Below are positions 1-8,692 of a DNA stretch of 47,892 nt, one piece after another. Positions within the stretch are counted from its first letter, which is position 1; every line of letters begins with the position of its first letter. The translations under genes were made by a program, and so were the position numbers. The notes below the pieces were generated by a model, which worked only from the letters and a program-made list of their open reading frames with translations, had not been told where the DNA came from and made no database searches. The DNA comes from Micromonosporaceae bacterium (GTDB lineage: Bacteria; Actinomycetota; Actinomycetes; Mycobacteriales; Micromonosporaceae): contig WHSM01000002.1 in assembly GCA_009380105.1 (NCBI GenBank), forward strand, positions 1 through 47,892. The letters run 5' to 3'.

Positions 1-576
1 GACCGGGATCACGGTGGTGAAGTACTCCTGGAACAGCTCCGGGTGCTCCTTGAGCGCGGTGTCGGTGTCCTTGAAGATGACGCCCTGCTCCTCGAGATCC
101 TCGCGGATCTTGTGGTAGACCACCTCGGACTCGTACTGCGCAGCGACGCCCGCGACCAGGCGCTGCTTCTCCGCCTCCGGGATGCCGAGCCGGTCGTAGG
201 TGTTCTTGATGTCCTCCGGCAGGTCCTCCCACGAGGCGGCCTGCTTCTCCGTGGAGCGCACGAAGTACTTGATGTTGTCAAAGTCGATCTTGTCGAGGTC
301 CGCGCCCCAGCCGGGCATGGGCTTGCGCTCGAACAGCCGCAGGCCCTTCAGGCGCAGCTTGAGCATCCACTCCGGCTCGCTCTTCTTTCCGGAGATGTCC
401 CGCACCACCGCCTCGTTGAGTCCACGCTGCGCGGCGGCGCCGGCCACGTCGGAGTCGGCCCAGCCGTACTCGTACCCGCCGAGCGCGGCAAGGTGTTCGT
501 CCTGCGACGCTCGCGGAGCAGGACCGGCTGGCGCTGTATGGGTCACAGGCGCAGGCTGGCTGACGGTCTCAGTCAT
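1..576 (-). CDS. sufB: Fe-S cluster assembly scaffold SufB (5' end only)
   Basis: The first 192 residues of SufB are present and the rest lies beyond the left edge. SufB is part of the SufBCD scaffold that assembles Fe-S clusters in the cytoplasm. The translated minus strand contains family-typical segments, including GLNEAVVRDISGKK, EPEWML and YHKIREDLEEQGVIFKDTD. The ATG at 576 follows a GAGGAC ribosome-binding site that starts at the sufR stop. Only 10 bases separate it from sufR, so the two are co-transcribed. Order and spacing fit the usual actinobacterial sufR-sufB-sufD operon; the downstream genes are not in the window. Identification is firm, and the truncation is due to the window edge. 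Confidence 0.95.
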   Translation of the reverse strand, partial: MTETVSQPAPVTHTAPAGPAPRASQDEHLAALGGYEYGWADSDVAGAAAQRGLNEAVVRDISGKKSEPEWMLKLRLKGLRLFERKPMPGWGADLDKIDFDNIKYFVRSTEKQAASWEDLPEDIKNTYDRLGIPEAEKQRLVAGVAAQYESEVVYHKIREDLEEQGVIFKDTDTALKEHPELFQEYFTTVIPV

Positions 577-586
577 CGATATGTCC

Positions 587-1336
587 TCACTGAGCGGTAC
601 TGGTCGGTTCACTGGGGTGGAACGCCGCGGCGCGGCGTGGGTCCGGGATGTGCGTGGTGCACACGCCATCGCCGTTGGCGATGGTCGCCAGTCGTTGCAC
701 GTGCGTGCCGACGAGCCGGCCGATCACCTGAGTCTCCGCTTCGCACAGCTGGGGGAACTCGGCCGCCACGTGCGCCACTGGGCAATGGTGCTGGCAGAGC
801 TGCCCGCCGGTGGCGATGGCCGTGGCGCTGGCAGCGTAACCCTCCGCGGACAGCGCCTCGGCGAGCGCTTCGGCGCGGGAGAGGGGTTCGTCACGCGCCC
901 CCTCCATCGCCGTCTTGCAGCGCTGCTCCAACTGCGCCACCTGGTCAGAGACGAAGGCCGTCACCGCGTCCGGGCCGCCGTGGCGGCCGATCCACCGCAG
1001 CGCGGCGGTGGCGAGGTCGTCGTACGTGTGCGGCGCGCAGGTCACGCGCCCCGCGTCGGTGAGCGCGAAGATCCGGGCGGGGCGCCCCCGGCCGCGGTGG
1101 CCGCGGGCGGGCTGGATCGTGGAGGTCACCAGGCCGTCGGCCAGCATCGCGTCGAGGTGACGGCGAATCGCCGCTGGAGACAGGCCCAGCGCGTCGCCGA
1201 GCTCCGCTGCGGTGGCGCTGCCGCGCTCCAGCAGAAGCTGGGCGACCCGGTCCCGGGTGCGCCCGTCCGCAGCGCGCGCCGGCTCGGTCTGACCCTCGGC
1301 ACGCGCGACAGGAGTGAGCGCCACAGCGTTTTTCAC
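587..1336 (-). CDS. sufR: SufR-type Fe-S-sensing transcriptional repressor of the suf operon
   Basis: A 249-residue DNA-binding regulator at the head of the suf operon. Residues about 27-75 form a winged helix-turn-helix (ATAAELGDALGLSPAAIRRH). The C-terminal half carries Cys181, Cys185 and Cys198 in the stretch CQHHCPVAHVAAEFPQLC, the cysteine cluster expected for Fe-S binding in SufR, plus Cys226. The family represses suf when cluster supply is adequate; that role is inferred here. The GTG at 1336 was chosen because it lies just after the upstream TCACA-N7-TGTGA repeat and no ribosome-binding site precedes it, which suggests a leaderless message. The open frame continues upstream, but homology-like sequence starts only here. 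Confidence 0.9.
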   Translation of the reverse strand: MKNAVALTPVARAEGQTEPARAADGRTRDRVAQLLLERGSATAAELGDALGLSPAAIRRHLDAMLADGLVTSTIQPARGHRGRGRPARIFALTDAGRVTCAPHTYDDLATAALRWIGRHGGPDAVTAFVSDQVAQLEQRCKTAMEGARDEPLSRAEALAEALSAEGYAASATAIATGGQLCQHHCPVAHVAAEFPQLCEAETQVIGRLVGTHVQRLATIANGDGVCTTHIPDPRRAAAFHPSEPTSTAQ

Positions 1337-1349
1337 AACACCAGTGTGA
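1333..1349. promoter_or_regulatory. Inverted repeat overlapping the sufR start, candidate SufR operator
   Basis: The plus strand reads TCACA-ACACCAG-TGTGA, a perfect 5-bp inverted repeat with a 7-base centre. The GTG start of sufR (1336-1334) lies inside it. Read on the minus strand it contains ACACT-N5-TGTGA, which, from memory, is the motif reported for mycobacterial SufR. This suggests autorepression by binding over the transcription and translation start. The binding role is inferred. Confidence 0.55.
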
Positions 1350-1495
1350 CGTATTTCCGGGGGTAGGGGCAAACCGAGATCGTGGTGACACCCGTCACCC
1401 TGGGTAGCACGGCCCCTGGGTGTCCGATTCCTTGCCCATTGCCCCATGGCCGGGGCCGCTGAGCTGAGCGCTTCCTGAGAGGGTTCAATTGCTGC

Positions 1496-2431
1496 GTGAA
1501 CGTCTCCCCTGCCGCGGTCCGCCGGCTCGCGCTCGCCTCCCTGGTCGCGAACGTGCTGATCGTCCTCACCGGCGGCGCCGTCCGGCTCACCGGCTCCGGG
1601 CTCGGATGCCCCACCTGGCCGCGCTGCACTGAAGATTCGTACGTCAACACCGCCGAGATGGGGGCGCACGGGCTGATCGAGTTCGGCAACCGGGGCCTGA
1701 GCATCGTCGTCGGCATGGCCGCGGTCGCCACCCTGGCGGCCGTGCTGTGGTCTCGTCCGCGCCGCCGCGGCCTGACCTGGCTCGCCGGAGCCGTGGTGGT
1801 TGGCGTGGGGATTCAGGGCCTGATCGGCGGCATCAGCGTCCGGGTGAACCTCAACCCCTGGGTGGTCGCGGGCCACTTCCTGATGTCGATGGTCGTGATC
1901 GCCGCGGCGTACGCGCTGTGGAGGCGCTCGGCGGAGTCCGACGCGCCCGCGCGGCCGCTCGTGCCACGCGAGCTGCGCTGGCTGGCCGGGACGATCCTCG
2001 CCGCCACGCTGACGGTCCTGGCGGTCGGCACCGTGGTGACGGGAAGCGGGCCGCACGCCGGCGATCCCGGCTCGCCCCGGATCGATGTCGACCCGCTTCT
2101 CGTCACGCAACTGCACGCCGACGCCGTGTTCCTGTTGCTCGGGCTGTCGATCGCCGCCTGGCTGGCGCTTCGGGCAGTCGGCGCGCCCCGCCACGCCGTC
2201 CGCGCGGCCCTGCTGCTCCTCGGAGCCGAGCTGGCCCAGGGCCTGGTCGGGTTCACGCAGTACTTCACGGCGCTGCCGGCGCCTCTGGTGGCCGCCCATC
2301 TCGCCGGCGCCTGCGCGGTGTGGCTGGCGGCGCTCCACCTGGCGTACGCCACGTGTGAGCGCACGCGTCGACAGAGGACAGACGAGGCGTCGACAAACCT
2401 GGAGTGGATCGGCTCTACGGCCCCCCGTTAG
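1496..2431 (+). CDS. ctaA: Heme A synthase, CtaA/COX15 family
   Basis: A 311-residue integral membrane protein with about eight hydrophobic segments. It converts heme O to heme A for the aa3-type cytochrome oxidase. Visible family features are GGAVRLTGSGLGCPTWPRC near residues 23-41 (with the paired cysteines), AHGLIEFGNRGLS near 60, and later histidines in VAGHFLMSM, QLHADAVFLLLG and VAAHLAGA, expected heme ligands. The GTG start at 1496 is the first that keeps the first membrane helix; the ribosome-binding site (GAGAGGG) is rather distant. The partner enzyme, heme O synthase (ctaB), lies at 4164-5180 on the other strand, with a pseudogene and two small genes between them. Confidence 0.93.
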   Translation: MNVSPAAVRRLALASLVANVLIVLTGGAVRLTGSGLGCPTWPRCTEDSYVNTAEMGAHGLIEFGNRGLSIVVGMAAVATLAAVLWSRPRRRGLTWLAGAVVVGVGIQGLIGGISVRVNLNPWVVAGHFLMSMVVIAAAYALWRRSAESDAPARPLVPRELRWLAGTILAATLTVLAVGTVVTGSGPHAGDPGSPRIDVDPLLVTQLHADAVFLLLGLSIAAWLALRAVGAPRHAVRAALLLLGAELAQGLVGFTQYFTALPAPLVAAHLAGACAVWLAALHLAYATCERTRRQRTDEASTNLEWIGSTAPR

Positions 2432-2432
2432 C

Positions 2433-2477
2433 CTGACCTCTCGTCACTCGATCAGCGTCAGTCGATGTAGAGGTCAG
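2433..2477. terminator. Inverted repeat just after ctaA, probable terminator
   Basis: Perfect 9-bp arms, CTGACCTCT (2433-2441) and AGAGGTCAG (2469-2477), flank a 27-base loop that itself holds imperfect repeats (CTCGAT, GTCGAT). It starts two bases after the ctaA stop and has no T tract. It may terminate ctaA, or it may mark the rearrangement that truncated the adjacent ion-channel gene. Confidence 0.45.
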
Positions 2478-2481
2478 CACA

Positions 2482-2851
2482 GTGAGCCGAAGCCGCGTGC
2501 GCGCGCTGCGGATTCTGCGGGCGCTGCGGCTGATCTCGGCGATTCCCAGCATGCGCCGCGTGGTCACGTCGCTGCTCGCGGCGATGCCGGGAATGGCGTC
2601 GATCGCGATGCTGCTTCGTCGTCTACATCCTCACCGCCACATTCACGATGCTGAACCTGTTCATCGCGGTGGTGGTCAACGCGATGGAGCACGAGGTAGC
2701 GGACGAGGTGAAGGCGGAGGTGCACGAGCACCAGCGGGAGGACGCCGCCGCCAGCAAGGTGACCATGGAGGAGCTGCGCGCGCTGCGCGAGGATCTCGCC
2801 GCGCTGCGCGCCGCCACGGCCGAGCCCCCTCAGGCGGCGGAGACTCCGTGA
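2482..2851 (+). pseudogene. Remnant of a voltage-gated ion channel (bacterial Na+ channel-like)
   Basis: Two pieces of one channel gene lie in different frames. The first (from 2482) encodes an S4-type voltage sensor with regularly spaced arginines, RVRALRILRALRLISAIPSM, followed by RRVVTSLLAAMPGMASIAMLL, the start of S5. The second (about 2609-2851) encodes the S6 helix VVYILTATFTMLNLFIAVVV and then an acidic coiled-coil tail ending at 2851. Segments S1-S3 are absent, and the S5 remainder, selectivity filter and pore are deleted at about 2605-2615, where the frame also changes. No conducting pore can be made. A small 67-residue open frame (2648-2851) covers only S6 and tail. The assignment rests on the S4 and S6 signatures. 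Confidence 0.75.
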
Positions 2852-3727
2852 TCAGGCGATGCCCAGCCGGGCGCAGACCGCCTCAGCGAACCGCTCGGCG
2901 GCGCCCGCGTCGTGGCGTAGAAACACTGAGGGCTCGGTCAGCTCCAACTCCACCAGAACCGGCGCGTCCGGACCGCGGATCAGGTCCACCCGGGCGTACA
3001 ACAGGCGATCGGCGGGGAACGGGACGGCCGCAAGGCTCTTCTCGGCCGCCTCCCGCTCGGCGAGCGACGGCTGGCGCGGCCTGATGTGCTCCCGCCTGTA
3101 GAGGCTCGGCACGCCCTGATACGGGCCGCCCAGCATCGCGCCCTTTCGGATCGCGTGGCTGTACCGGCCACCGAAGAACAACAGCGCGGTCTCGCCGTGC
3201 TGGTCCACAGCCGTCAGGTACGGCTGGATCATGACGGTGCGGCCGGCGTCGTGCAGCCGGGCGGCCAGCCGGCCGGCGAGCTCGCGCTGCTCCGGGTCCG
3301 CCATGTCGTAACGGCCGGTGTCGATGCTGCCGACGCTCACCGAGGGCTTGACCACCCACTCGCCGTCGGCGGGCGGGCGCCACGGCTCGCCGGGCGGCGC
3401 CCAGACGGTCTGCACGGCCGGAGCGCCGGCCGCGGCGAGCGCGTCCAGGTACCGCTTGTCCGTGTTCCACTCGACGACCTCGGCCGGGTTCGCCAGGCGC
3501 GGCACTCTGCGCGTCCAGGCCAGAAACTCCGTCCACCGGCGCGGGTAGTCCCACGTGGAGCGGATGACGGTGAGATCGAAGGCGGACCAGTCGACGGAGG
3601 GGTCGTCCCAGACCGCCGGCGTCACCTCGACGCCCCGTTCCGCCAGAGGGGCGATCAGCGGGGCGTCGTCGGGGTCGATCTCCGGCATGTCCCTACAGGT
3701 CGCGATCGCGACCCTGGCCGGGATCAC
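2852..3727 (-). CDS. ATP-grasp domain protein of unknown substrate
   Basis: A 291-residue soluble protein resembling the ATP-grasp ligases found beside unknown-function genes in actinobacteria. It has an N-terminal pre-ATP-grasp fold (RVAIATCRDMPEIDPDDAPLI), the segment STWDYPRRWTEFLAWTRR, then lysine-bearing WVVKPSVSVGSIDTGRY, MIQPYLTAVDQHGETALLFF, and the metal-binding end LLYARVDLIRG...VLVELELTEPSVFLRHD. Such enzymes join a carboxylate to an amine or thiol through an acyl phosphate; the substrate cannot be read from the sequence. The GTG start overlaps the stop of the upstream 106-residue gene (GTGA), so the two are translationally coupled. Its stop abuts that of the facing channel remnant in the palindrome TGATCA. 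Confidence 0.8.
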   Translation of the reverse strand: MIPARVAIATCRDMPEIDPDDAPLIAPLAERGVEVTPAVWDDPSVDWSAFDLTVIRSTWDYPRRWTEFLAWTRRVPRLANPAEVVEWNTDKRYLDALAAAGAPAVQTVWAPPGEPWRPPADGEWVVKPSVSVGSIDTGRYDMADPEQRELAGRLAARLHDAGRTVMIQPYLTAVDQHGETALLFFGGRYSHAIRKGAMLGGPYQGVPSLYRREHIRPRQPSLAEREAAEKSLAAVPFPADRLLYARVDLIRGPDAPVLVELELTEPSVFLRHDAGAAERFAEAVCARLGIA

Positions 3728-4044
3728 CAGATCGCGGCCTGGGTGCGGATCTCTGCGAAGAGCTCCTGCTCCCAGGTGTTGATCACGTCGACGCCGGCCG
3801 TGCGGCAGGCGTGGCGGGCCACGTCGGTGGCGTCGGCGTACGCGTCGGCGGAGGCGCCGTCCGAGCCGACCAGCACGACCCGGGCGCCGCGCTTGCCTTC
3901 GTACTCCACGGTCGCGGTGGCGCCGCCGTGGGCGGCCGCGAACTCCTTGACGCTGGAGAGGAGCGCGAGGGGCGCGTCGGGCGCGTCGCCCTCGAGATCC
4001 CGGGGCGCCAGGGGCGGGGTGGGTAAGTCAGCCATGAGGGTCAC
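3724..4044 (-). CDS. Small conserved-looking hypothetical protein
   Basis: A 106-residue protein I do not recognise. It starts with a short proline-rich stretch (LPTPPLAPRDLEGDAPDAP). A compact domain follows, with a beta-rich core (ATVEYEGKRGARVVLVGSDG) and a helix-rich end containing ATDVARHACRTAGVDVINTWEQEL. No membrane segment or signal peptide is seen. The GTG at 4044 or the ATG at 4035 could start it; neither has a good ribosome-binding site, and TACTGT just upstream could be a -10 element for a nearly leaderless message. It is coupled to the ATP-grasp gene by a GTGA overlap, so the two products probably act together. Confidence 0.65.
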   Translation of the reverse strand: MTLMADLPTPPLAPRDLEGDAPDAPLALLSSVKEFAAAHGGATATVEYEGKRGARVVLVGSDGASADAYADATDVARHACRTAGVDVINTWEQELFAEIRTQAAIW

Positions 4045-4095
4045 AGTAGGTACGGCACAAGCCTTGGCAACCGGCTCACGCGGGCGCTGTGACCC
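4038..4095. promoter_or_regulatory. Widely spaced inverted repeat at the start of the 106-residue gene
   Basis: GGGTCACAG (4038-4046) and CTGTGACCC (4087-4095) are perfect 9-bp inverted arms 40 bases apart. The proximal arm covers the alternative GTG start. They could be paired operator half-sites or a long-loop stem. The ten bases GGTCACAGTA (4039-4048) recur at 45799-45808 upstream of lemA. Confidence 0.3.
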
Positions 4096-4129
4096 CTGTT
4101 ACTGCGAGTATCGGCTGAACGGATGAGGT

Positions 4130-4169
4130 GGCGCCCAACCCTTCAGCGACGGCGCCCAACCCTTCAGCG
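4130..4169. repeat. Short tandem duplication across the ctaB stop codon
   Basis: GGCGCCCAACCCTTCAGCG occurs exactly at 4130-4148 and again at 4151-4169, a 21-base period. The second copy contains the ctaB stop codon (4166-4164), so the first copy is an extra image of the gene end placed after the stop. It looks like a recent slippage duplication. Confidence 0.85.
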
Positions 4170-5180
4170 GAGCAGGGTGTCGACCGCCACGGCCATGAAC
4201 ACCAGAGTCAGGTACGTGTTGGTCCAGTGGAACAGCCGCATCGGCTTCGGTGCTTCGCCCCGCCGCACCCGCCCGAGTAGCCGACCCGCCTCCGCCAACA
4301 ACAGCGCCCCCGCGAGGAGCGCGACCGCCGCGTACACCGGTGTGGCGGCCAGAGGGAACAGCAGCAGCGAGCAGGCGACGGTGAGCCCGGCGTACACCAG
4401 CGACTCCACTGCCACGCGGCGCAGGGACGCGACAACCGGCAGCATCGGGATGTTCGCCGCCGCGTAGTCGTCTTTGAACTTGACGGCCAGCGCCCAGAAG
4501 TGGGTCGGCTGCCAGAAGAAGACCACCCCGAAGAGCACCCAGGCGGGCCAGTCCAGCGAGCCGGTCACCACCGCCCACGCGATCAGCACCGGCATCGACC
4601 CGCACACCCCGCCCAACACCGTGTTGTGCACGGTCCGGCGCTTGAGCAGCATCGTGTAGACGACCACGTAGTAGAAGATCGCGCCCGCGGTCAGAGCGGC
4701 GGCGAGCAGGTTGGCCAGCGCCGCCATCAGGAGCACCGACACCACCCCGATCGCCAGGCCGAACCGCAGCGCCTGCCCCGGCTCCACGACATGCTGCGGC
4801 AGCGGACGGCGCGAGGTGCGCAGCATCACCTGGTCGATGTCACGGTCGAGGTAGCAGTTCAGCGCGTTCGCGCTGCCGGCCGAGAGCGCCCCGGCGACGA
4901 TCACCACGAGCACGTCCAGCAGCCGCGGCAGGCCGCCGGCCGCGAGGAACATGGTCGGCACCGCGGTGATCAGCAGCAGCTCGATGATCCGGGGCTTGGT
5001 GAGCGCGACGTACGCCCTGATCACGTCAAATGGGGATGAGCGGGTCAGATCGACCGGCTCGACGGGTGGCTCGGCCGTGCCGGCGGGCGCGGGCCCGGCG
5101 GCTTTCACCAGGGGACGCTCATGCCCGGCCAGCGCGCTCATCGTATGAAGAGTAGATCGGCGCGTCGCCGTCCTTGACAT
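4164..5180 (-). CDS. ctaB: Protoheme IX farnesyltransferase (heme O synthase)
   Basis: Membrane UbiA-type prenyltransferase that attaches a farnesyl group to heme B to give heme O, the substrate of CtaA encoded nearby. Visible features: [15 protein letters not shown] at the first helix, the Asp-rich prenyl-diphosphate site [41 protein letters not shown], and the second loop [19 protein letters not shown]. About nine hydrophobic segments follow a roughly 50-residue polar N-terminus. The ATG at 5180 gives 338 residues; the ATG at 5141 ([10 protein letters not shown]) gives 325 and is equally possible, as neither has a clear ribosome-binding site. The stop codon falls inside a 21-base tandem duplication. 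Confidence 0.93.
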   Translation of the reverse strand: MSRTATRRSTLHTMSALAGHERPLVKAAGPAPAGTAEPPVEPVDLTRSSPFDVIRAYVALTKPRIIELLLITAVPTMFLAAGGLPRLLDVLVVIVAGALSAGSANALNCYLDRDIDQVMLRTSRRPLPQHVVEPGQALRFGLAIGVVSVLLMAALANLLAAALTAGAIFYYVVVYTMLLKRRTVHNTVLGGVCGSMPVLIAWAVVTGSLDWPAWVLFGVVFFWQPTHFWALAVKFKDDYAAANIPMLPVVASLRRVAVESLVYAGLTVACSLLLFPLAATPVYAAVALLAGALLLAEAGRLLGRVRRGEAPKPMRLFHWTNTYLTLVFMAVAVDTLLR

Positions 5181-5249
5181 CAGGGTGAGCGAGCCGCATC
5201 ACAGCCAAAGCCGCAAACCATCCCGTCCATCTGGTGAGATGGCAATCTG

Positions 5250-5278
5250 TTGACATGCCGTGACGTGCTCGCTATGGG
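5250..5278 (+). promoter_or_regulatory. Sigma-70-type promoter for tkt
   Basis: A perfect -35 TTGACA (5250-5255) and TATGGG (5273-5278) are separated by 17 bases. It lies about 120 bases ahead of the tkt GTG in the 216-base gap shared with ctaB, leaving a 5' leader of about 110 bases. It is one of the best consensus promoters in the window. Confidence 0.6.
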
Positions 5279-5396
5279 ATCGGGCAATTGCTTCCTGTAG
5301 CGGGTCGGTAGGGTCGACCCCGGACGGCGGCCGTCGCCAATGCCGCGTCCCGCGAGACTGTGAAGATTTTTCACCTCGAGAATCGGAGTAGAGCAA

Positions 5397-7490
5397 GTGA
5401 CCGAGACTGGCACGCGCCTCGAGTGGTCTGATCTTGACCAACGCGCGGTCGACACGATTCGGGTGCTGGCGGTCGACGCCGTGGAGAAGGCCGGCAACGG
5501 TCACCCGGGCACCGCGATGTCGCTGGCCCCCGCCGCGTACCTGCTGTTCCAGAAGACCATGCGGCACGACCCGGCGGACCCGCAGTGGGCCGGCCGGGAC
5601 CGCTTCGTGCTGTCCTGCGGCCATTCCAGCCTCACGCTCTACATCCAGCTCTACCTCAGCGGGTACGGCCTGGAGCTGGATGACCTCGCCGCGCTGCGGC
5701 AGTGGGGCTCGCTCACCCCGGGGCACCCCGAGCACGGCCACACCAAGGGCGTCGAGACCACCACCGGGCCGCTCGGCCAGGGGCTCGCCAACGCCGTCGG
5801 CATGGCGATGGCGGCGCGACGCGAGCGCGGCCTCCTCGACCCCCACGCGGCGCCCGGGGACAGCCCGTTCGACCACAGCGTCTACGTGTTCGCCTCCGAC
5901 GGGGACATCCAGGAGGGCATCAGCCACGAGGCCAGCGCGCTCGCCGGCCACCAGCAGCTCGGCAACCTGATCGTGCTGTACGACGACAACCACATCTCCA
6001 TCGAGGACGACACCGCGGTGGCGCTGTCGGAGGACGTGGCGGCCCGGTACGAGGCGTACGGCTGGCACGTTCAGAAGGTCGACTGGTCCGGGTCAGCAGG
6101 GGACGCCGGCGAGTACCGCGAGGACGTCGGGGCGCTGCACGCAGCGCTGGAGGCCGCCAGGGCCGAGACCGGCAGGCCGTCGTTCATCTCGCTGCGCACG
6201 ATCATCGGCTGGCCCGCCCCGAACAAGCAGAACACCGGCAAGATCCACGGCTCCGCGCTCGGCGCCGACGAGGCCGCCGCGACCAAGAAACTGCTCGGCT
6301 TCGACCCCGGCGCCAGCTTCCAGGTCGACGCCCAGGTGCTCGCCCACGCCCGAGAGGTCGTGGAGCGGGGAGCCAAGGCGCGCGCCGAGTGGCAGACCGC
6401 CTTCGAGGCCTGGGCCGCGGCCAACCCGGAAGCCAGGCGGCTCCACGACCGGCTCGCCGCCCGCGCCCTGCCGGAGGGCTGGGACAAGTCATTGCCGAGC
6501 TTCGAGGCCGACCCGAAGGGGATGGCCACCCGCAAGGCGTCCGGCGAGGTGATCAACGCGATCGCGGGCGGGCTGCCGGAGCTGTGGGGCGGTTCGGCGG
6601 ACCTGGCCGGGAGCAACAACACCACCATCAAGGGCGCGCCGTCGTTCCTGCCCGCCGAGCACTCCAGCAGCGCGTTCACCGGCGACGTGTACGGGCGGGT
6701 CCTGCACTTCGGGGTCCGGGAGCACGCGATGGGCGCGATCGGAAACGGCATCGCGCTGCACGGCGGCACCAGGCCGTACCTCGGCACCTTCCTGGTGTTC
6801 AGCGACTACATGCGCCCGGCGGTGCGGCTCGCCGCGCTGATGAAGCTGCCGGTCGTGTACATCTGGACCCACGACTCGATCGGTCTCGGCGAGGACGGGC
6901 CGACGCACCAGCCGGTGGAGCACCTGGCCGCGCTGCGCGCCATCCCGGGCCTGGATGTCGTCCGCCCGGCCGACGCCAACGAGACCGTGATCGCCTGGCG
7001 CCGGGCGCTGGAGCACACCGACCGGCCGACCGCGCTGTGCCTGTCCCGCCAGAACCTGCCGACGCTGCCCGCCGGCCAGGTGGAAGGCGCCGCTCGCGGC
7101 GGGTACGTGCTCGCCGAGGCCGGTGGCGACCCGCAGGTGATCCTGATCGCCACCGGCAGCGAGGTGCAGTTGGCGCTGTCCGCCCGGGAGCGGCTGGAGG
7201 CCGACGGCGTTTCGGCCCGCGTGGTGTCGATGCCGTGCCGGGAGTGGTTCGACGCCCAGGACGACGGGTACCGCAATGAGGTGCTGCCCGCGAGCGTCCG
7301 CGCCCGGGTGTCGGTGGAGGCCGGGATCGCCATGCCGTGGCGGGACCTGGTAGGCGACGTCGGCGAGTCGGTCAGCCTGGAGCACTTCGGCGCCAGCGCG
7401 CCGTACGCGGTGCTGTACGAGCAGTTCGGCATCACGGCCGACGCCGTCGTGGCCGCCGCCCGGCGCAGCATGGAGAAGGCAACCCGCTAG
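5397..7490 (+). CDS. tkt: Transketolase
   Basis: A 697-residue thiamine-diphosphate enzyme of the non-oxidative pentose phosphate pathway. It moves two-carbon ketol units between sugar phosphates. Visible motifs: the N-terminal signature [12 protein letters not shown], the ThDP/Mg2+ site [20 protein letters not shown]...[12 protein letters not shown], and the second signature [20 protein letters not shown] with [11 protein letters not shown]. Length is typical. The GTG at 5397 was taken as start, with GGAGTAGAGCAA just upstream as ribosome-binding site. It heads a pair with tal, 38 bases downstream. Confidence 0.97.
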   Translation: MTETGTRLEWSDLDQRAVDTIRVLAVDAVEKAGNGHPGTAMSLAPAAYLLFQKTMRHDPADPQWAGRDRFVLSCGHSSLTLYIQLYLSGYGLELDDLAALRQWGSLTPGHPEHGHTKGVETTTGPLGQGLANAVGMAMAARRERGLLDPHAAPGDSPFDHSVYVFASDGDIQEGISHEASALAGHQQLGNLIVLYDDNHISIEDDTAVALSEDVAARYEAYGWHVQKVDWSGSAGDAGEYREDVGALHAALEAARAETGRPSFISLRTIIGWPAPNKQNTGKIHGSALGADEAAATKKLLGFDPGASFQVDAQVLAHAREVVERGAKARAEWQTAFEAWAAANPEARRLHDRLAARALPEGWDKSLPSFEADPKGMATRKASGEVINAIAGGLPELWGGSADLAGSNNTTIKGAPSFLPAEHSSSAFTGDVYGRVLHFGVREHAMGAIGNGIALHGGTRPYLGTFLVFSDYMRPAVRLAALMKLPVVYIWTHDSIGLGEDGPTHQPVEHLAALRAIPGLDVVRPADANETVIAWRRALEHTDRPTALCLSRQNLPTLPAGQVEGAARGGYVLAEAGGDPQVILIATGSEVQLALSARERLEADGVSARVVSMPCREWFDAQDDGYRNEVLPASVRARVSVEAGIAMPWRDLVGDVGESVSLEHFGASAPYAVLYEQFGITADAVVAAARRSMEKATR

Positions 7491-7528
7491 AGACGATCCG
7501 CCCGACAGGCACGAGAGGACGCTGAAAG

Positions 7529-8677
7529 ATGACCGACCGGCTCGCCGAGCTGTCCGCCGCCGGCGTGGCGGTGTGGCTGGACGACCTTTCCCGGGAGCGC
7601 CTCGCGACCGGGAACCTCGACCAGCTCCGCCGCGAGAAGAGCGTCGTGGGGGTGACCACCAACCCGACCATCTTCGCCAAGGCGCTCGCCGACTCCGACG
7701 AGTACGACCAGCAGGTGCGCGACCTCGCCGTGCGCGGCGTCACCATCGAGGAAGCGGCGCGGATGATCACCACGTGGGACGTGCGCGCCGCGTGCGACGT
7801 GATGCGCCCCGTCTACGACTCGACCGACGGCCGCGACGGCCGGGTGTCCATCGAGGTGGACCCGCGGCTCGCGTACGACACGGAGCGCACCGTGGCCGAG
7901 GCGAAGGCGCTGTGGTGGCTGGTGGACCGTCCCAACCTGTTCATCAAGATCCCGGCGACAAAGGAGGGCCTGCCGGCGATTGCGCGCACCCTCGCCGAGG
8001 GGATCAGCGTCAACGTGACGTTGATCTTCAGCCTGGAGCGTTACGAGGCGGTCATGGACGCGTTCCTGGCCGGTCTCAAGCAGGCCAGGGCGAACGGGCA
8101 CGACCTGTCGGCGATGGGCTCGGTGGGGTCGTTCTTCGTCTCCCGCGTCGACAGCGAGATCGACAAACGGCTGGAGCAGCTCGACGGATCGGCCAGGCAG
8201 TTGGGGGGCAAGGCGGCGATCGCCAACGCGCGGCTGGCGTACCAGCGCTATCAGAAGGTCTTCTCCTCCGACCGGTGGAAGGCGCTCGCCGACGCCGGCG
8301 CCCGGCCGCAGCGTCCGCTGTGGGCCTCCACGAGCACCAAGAACCCGCAGTACCGGGACGTGATGTACGTGGAGGACCTGATCGCCCCCGGCGTGGTCAA
8401 CACGATGCCGGCGCCGACGATCGACGCGTACGCCGACCATGGCGAGACGCAGCCCGACACGGTGACCGGGCACTACGCCGACGCGCAGCAGGTGCTCGAC
8501 GACCTCACGGCGGCCGGGATCGACCTGGACGACGTGGTCGAGGTGCTGGAGCGCGAGGGCGTGGAGAAGTTCGAGGCGAGCTGGATCGAGTTGCTGGACA
8601 GCGTCCAGGAGCAGCTCAAGGCAGCGGGAGCGGCCGCCGGCCACCAGGAGGCGGCCACCAAGCCCGCCGACACATAA
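7529..8677 (+). CDS. tal: Transaldolase
   Basis: A 382-residue TIM-barrel enzyme moving a dihydroxyacetone unit between sedoheptulose-7-phosphate and glyceraldehyde-3-phosphate. [11 protein letters not shown] near residue 48 and the Schiff-base lysine segment [12 protein letters not shown] near 138 identify the longer actinobacterial type. ATG at 7529 follows GAGAGGACGCTGAAAG. It is in the tkt transcript, and its stop is 15 bases from the stop of convergent pgi, with no obvious terminator between them. Confidence 0.96.
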   Translation: MTDRLAELSAAGVAVWLDDLSRERLATGNLDQLRREKSVVGVTTNPTIFAKALADSDEYDQQVRDLAVRGVTIEEAARMITTWDVRAACDVMRPVYDSTDGRDGRVSIEVDPRLAYDTERTVAEAKALWWLVDRPNLFIKIPATKEGLPAIARTLAEGISVNVTLIFSLERYEAVMDAFLAGLKQARANGHDLSAMGSVGSFFVSRVDSEIDKRLEQLDGSARQLGGKAAIANARLAYQRYQKVFSSDRWKALADAGARPQRPLWASTSTKNPQYRDVMYVEDLIAPGVVNTMPAPTIDAYADHGETQPDTVTGHYADAQQVLDDLTAAGIDLDDVVEVLEREGVEKFEASWIELLDSVQEQLKAAGAAAGHQEAATKPADT

Positions 8678-8692
8678 AGCAGGGCAGCCGGT

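Noticed and set aside
200-1366. Plus-strand 388-codon frame at the left end
   Set aside because: It is antisense to sufB and sufR, which have clear signatures, and it has no ribosome-binding site or domain.
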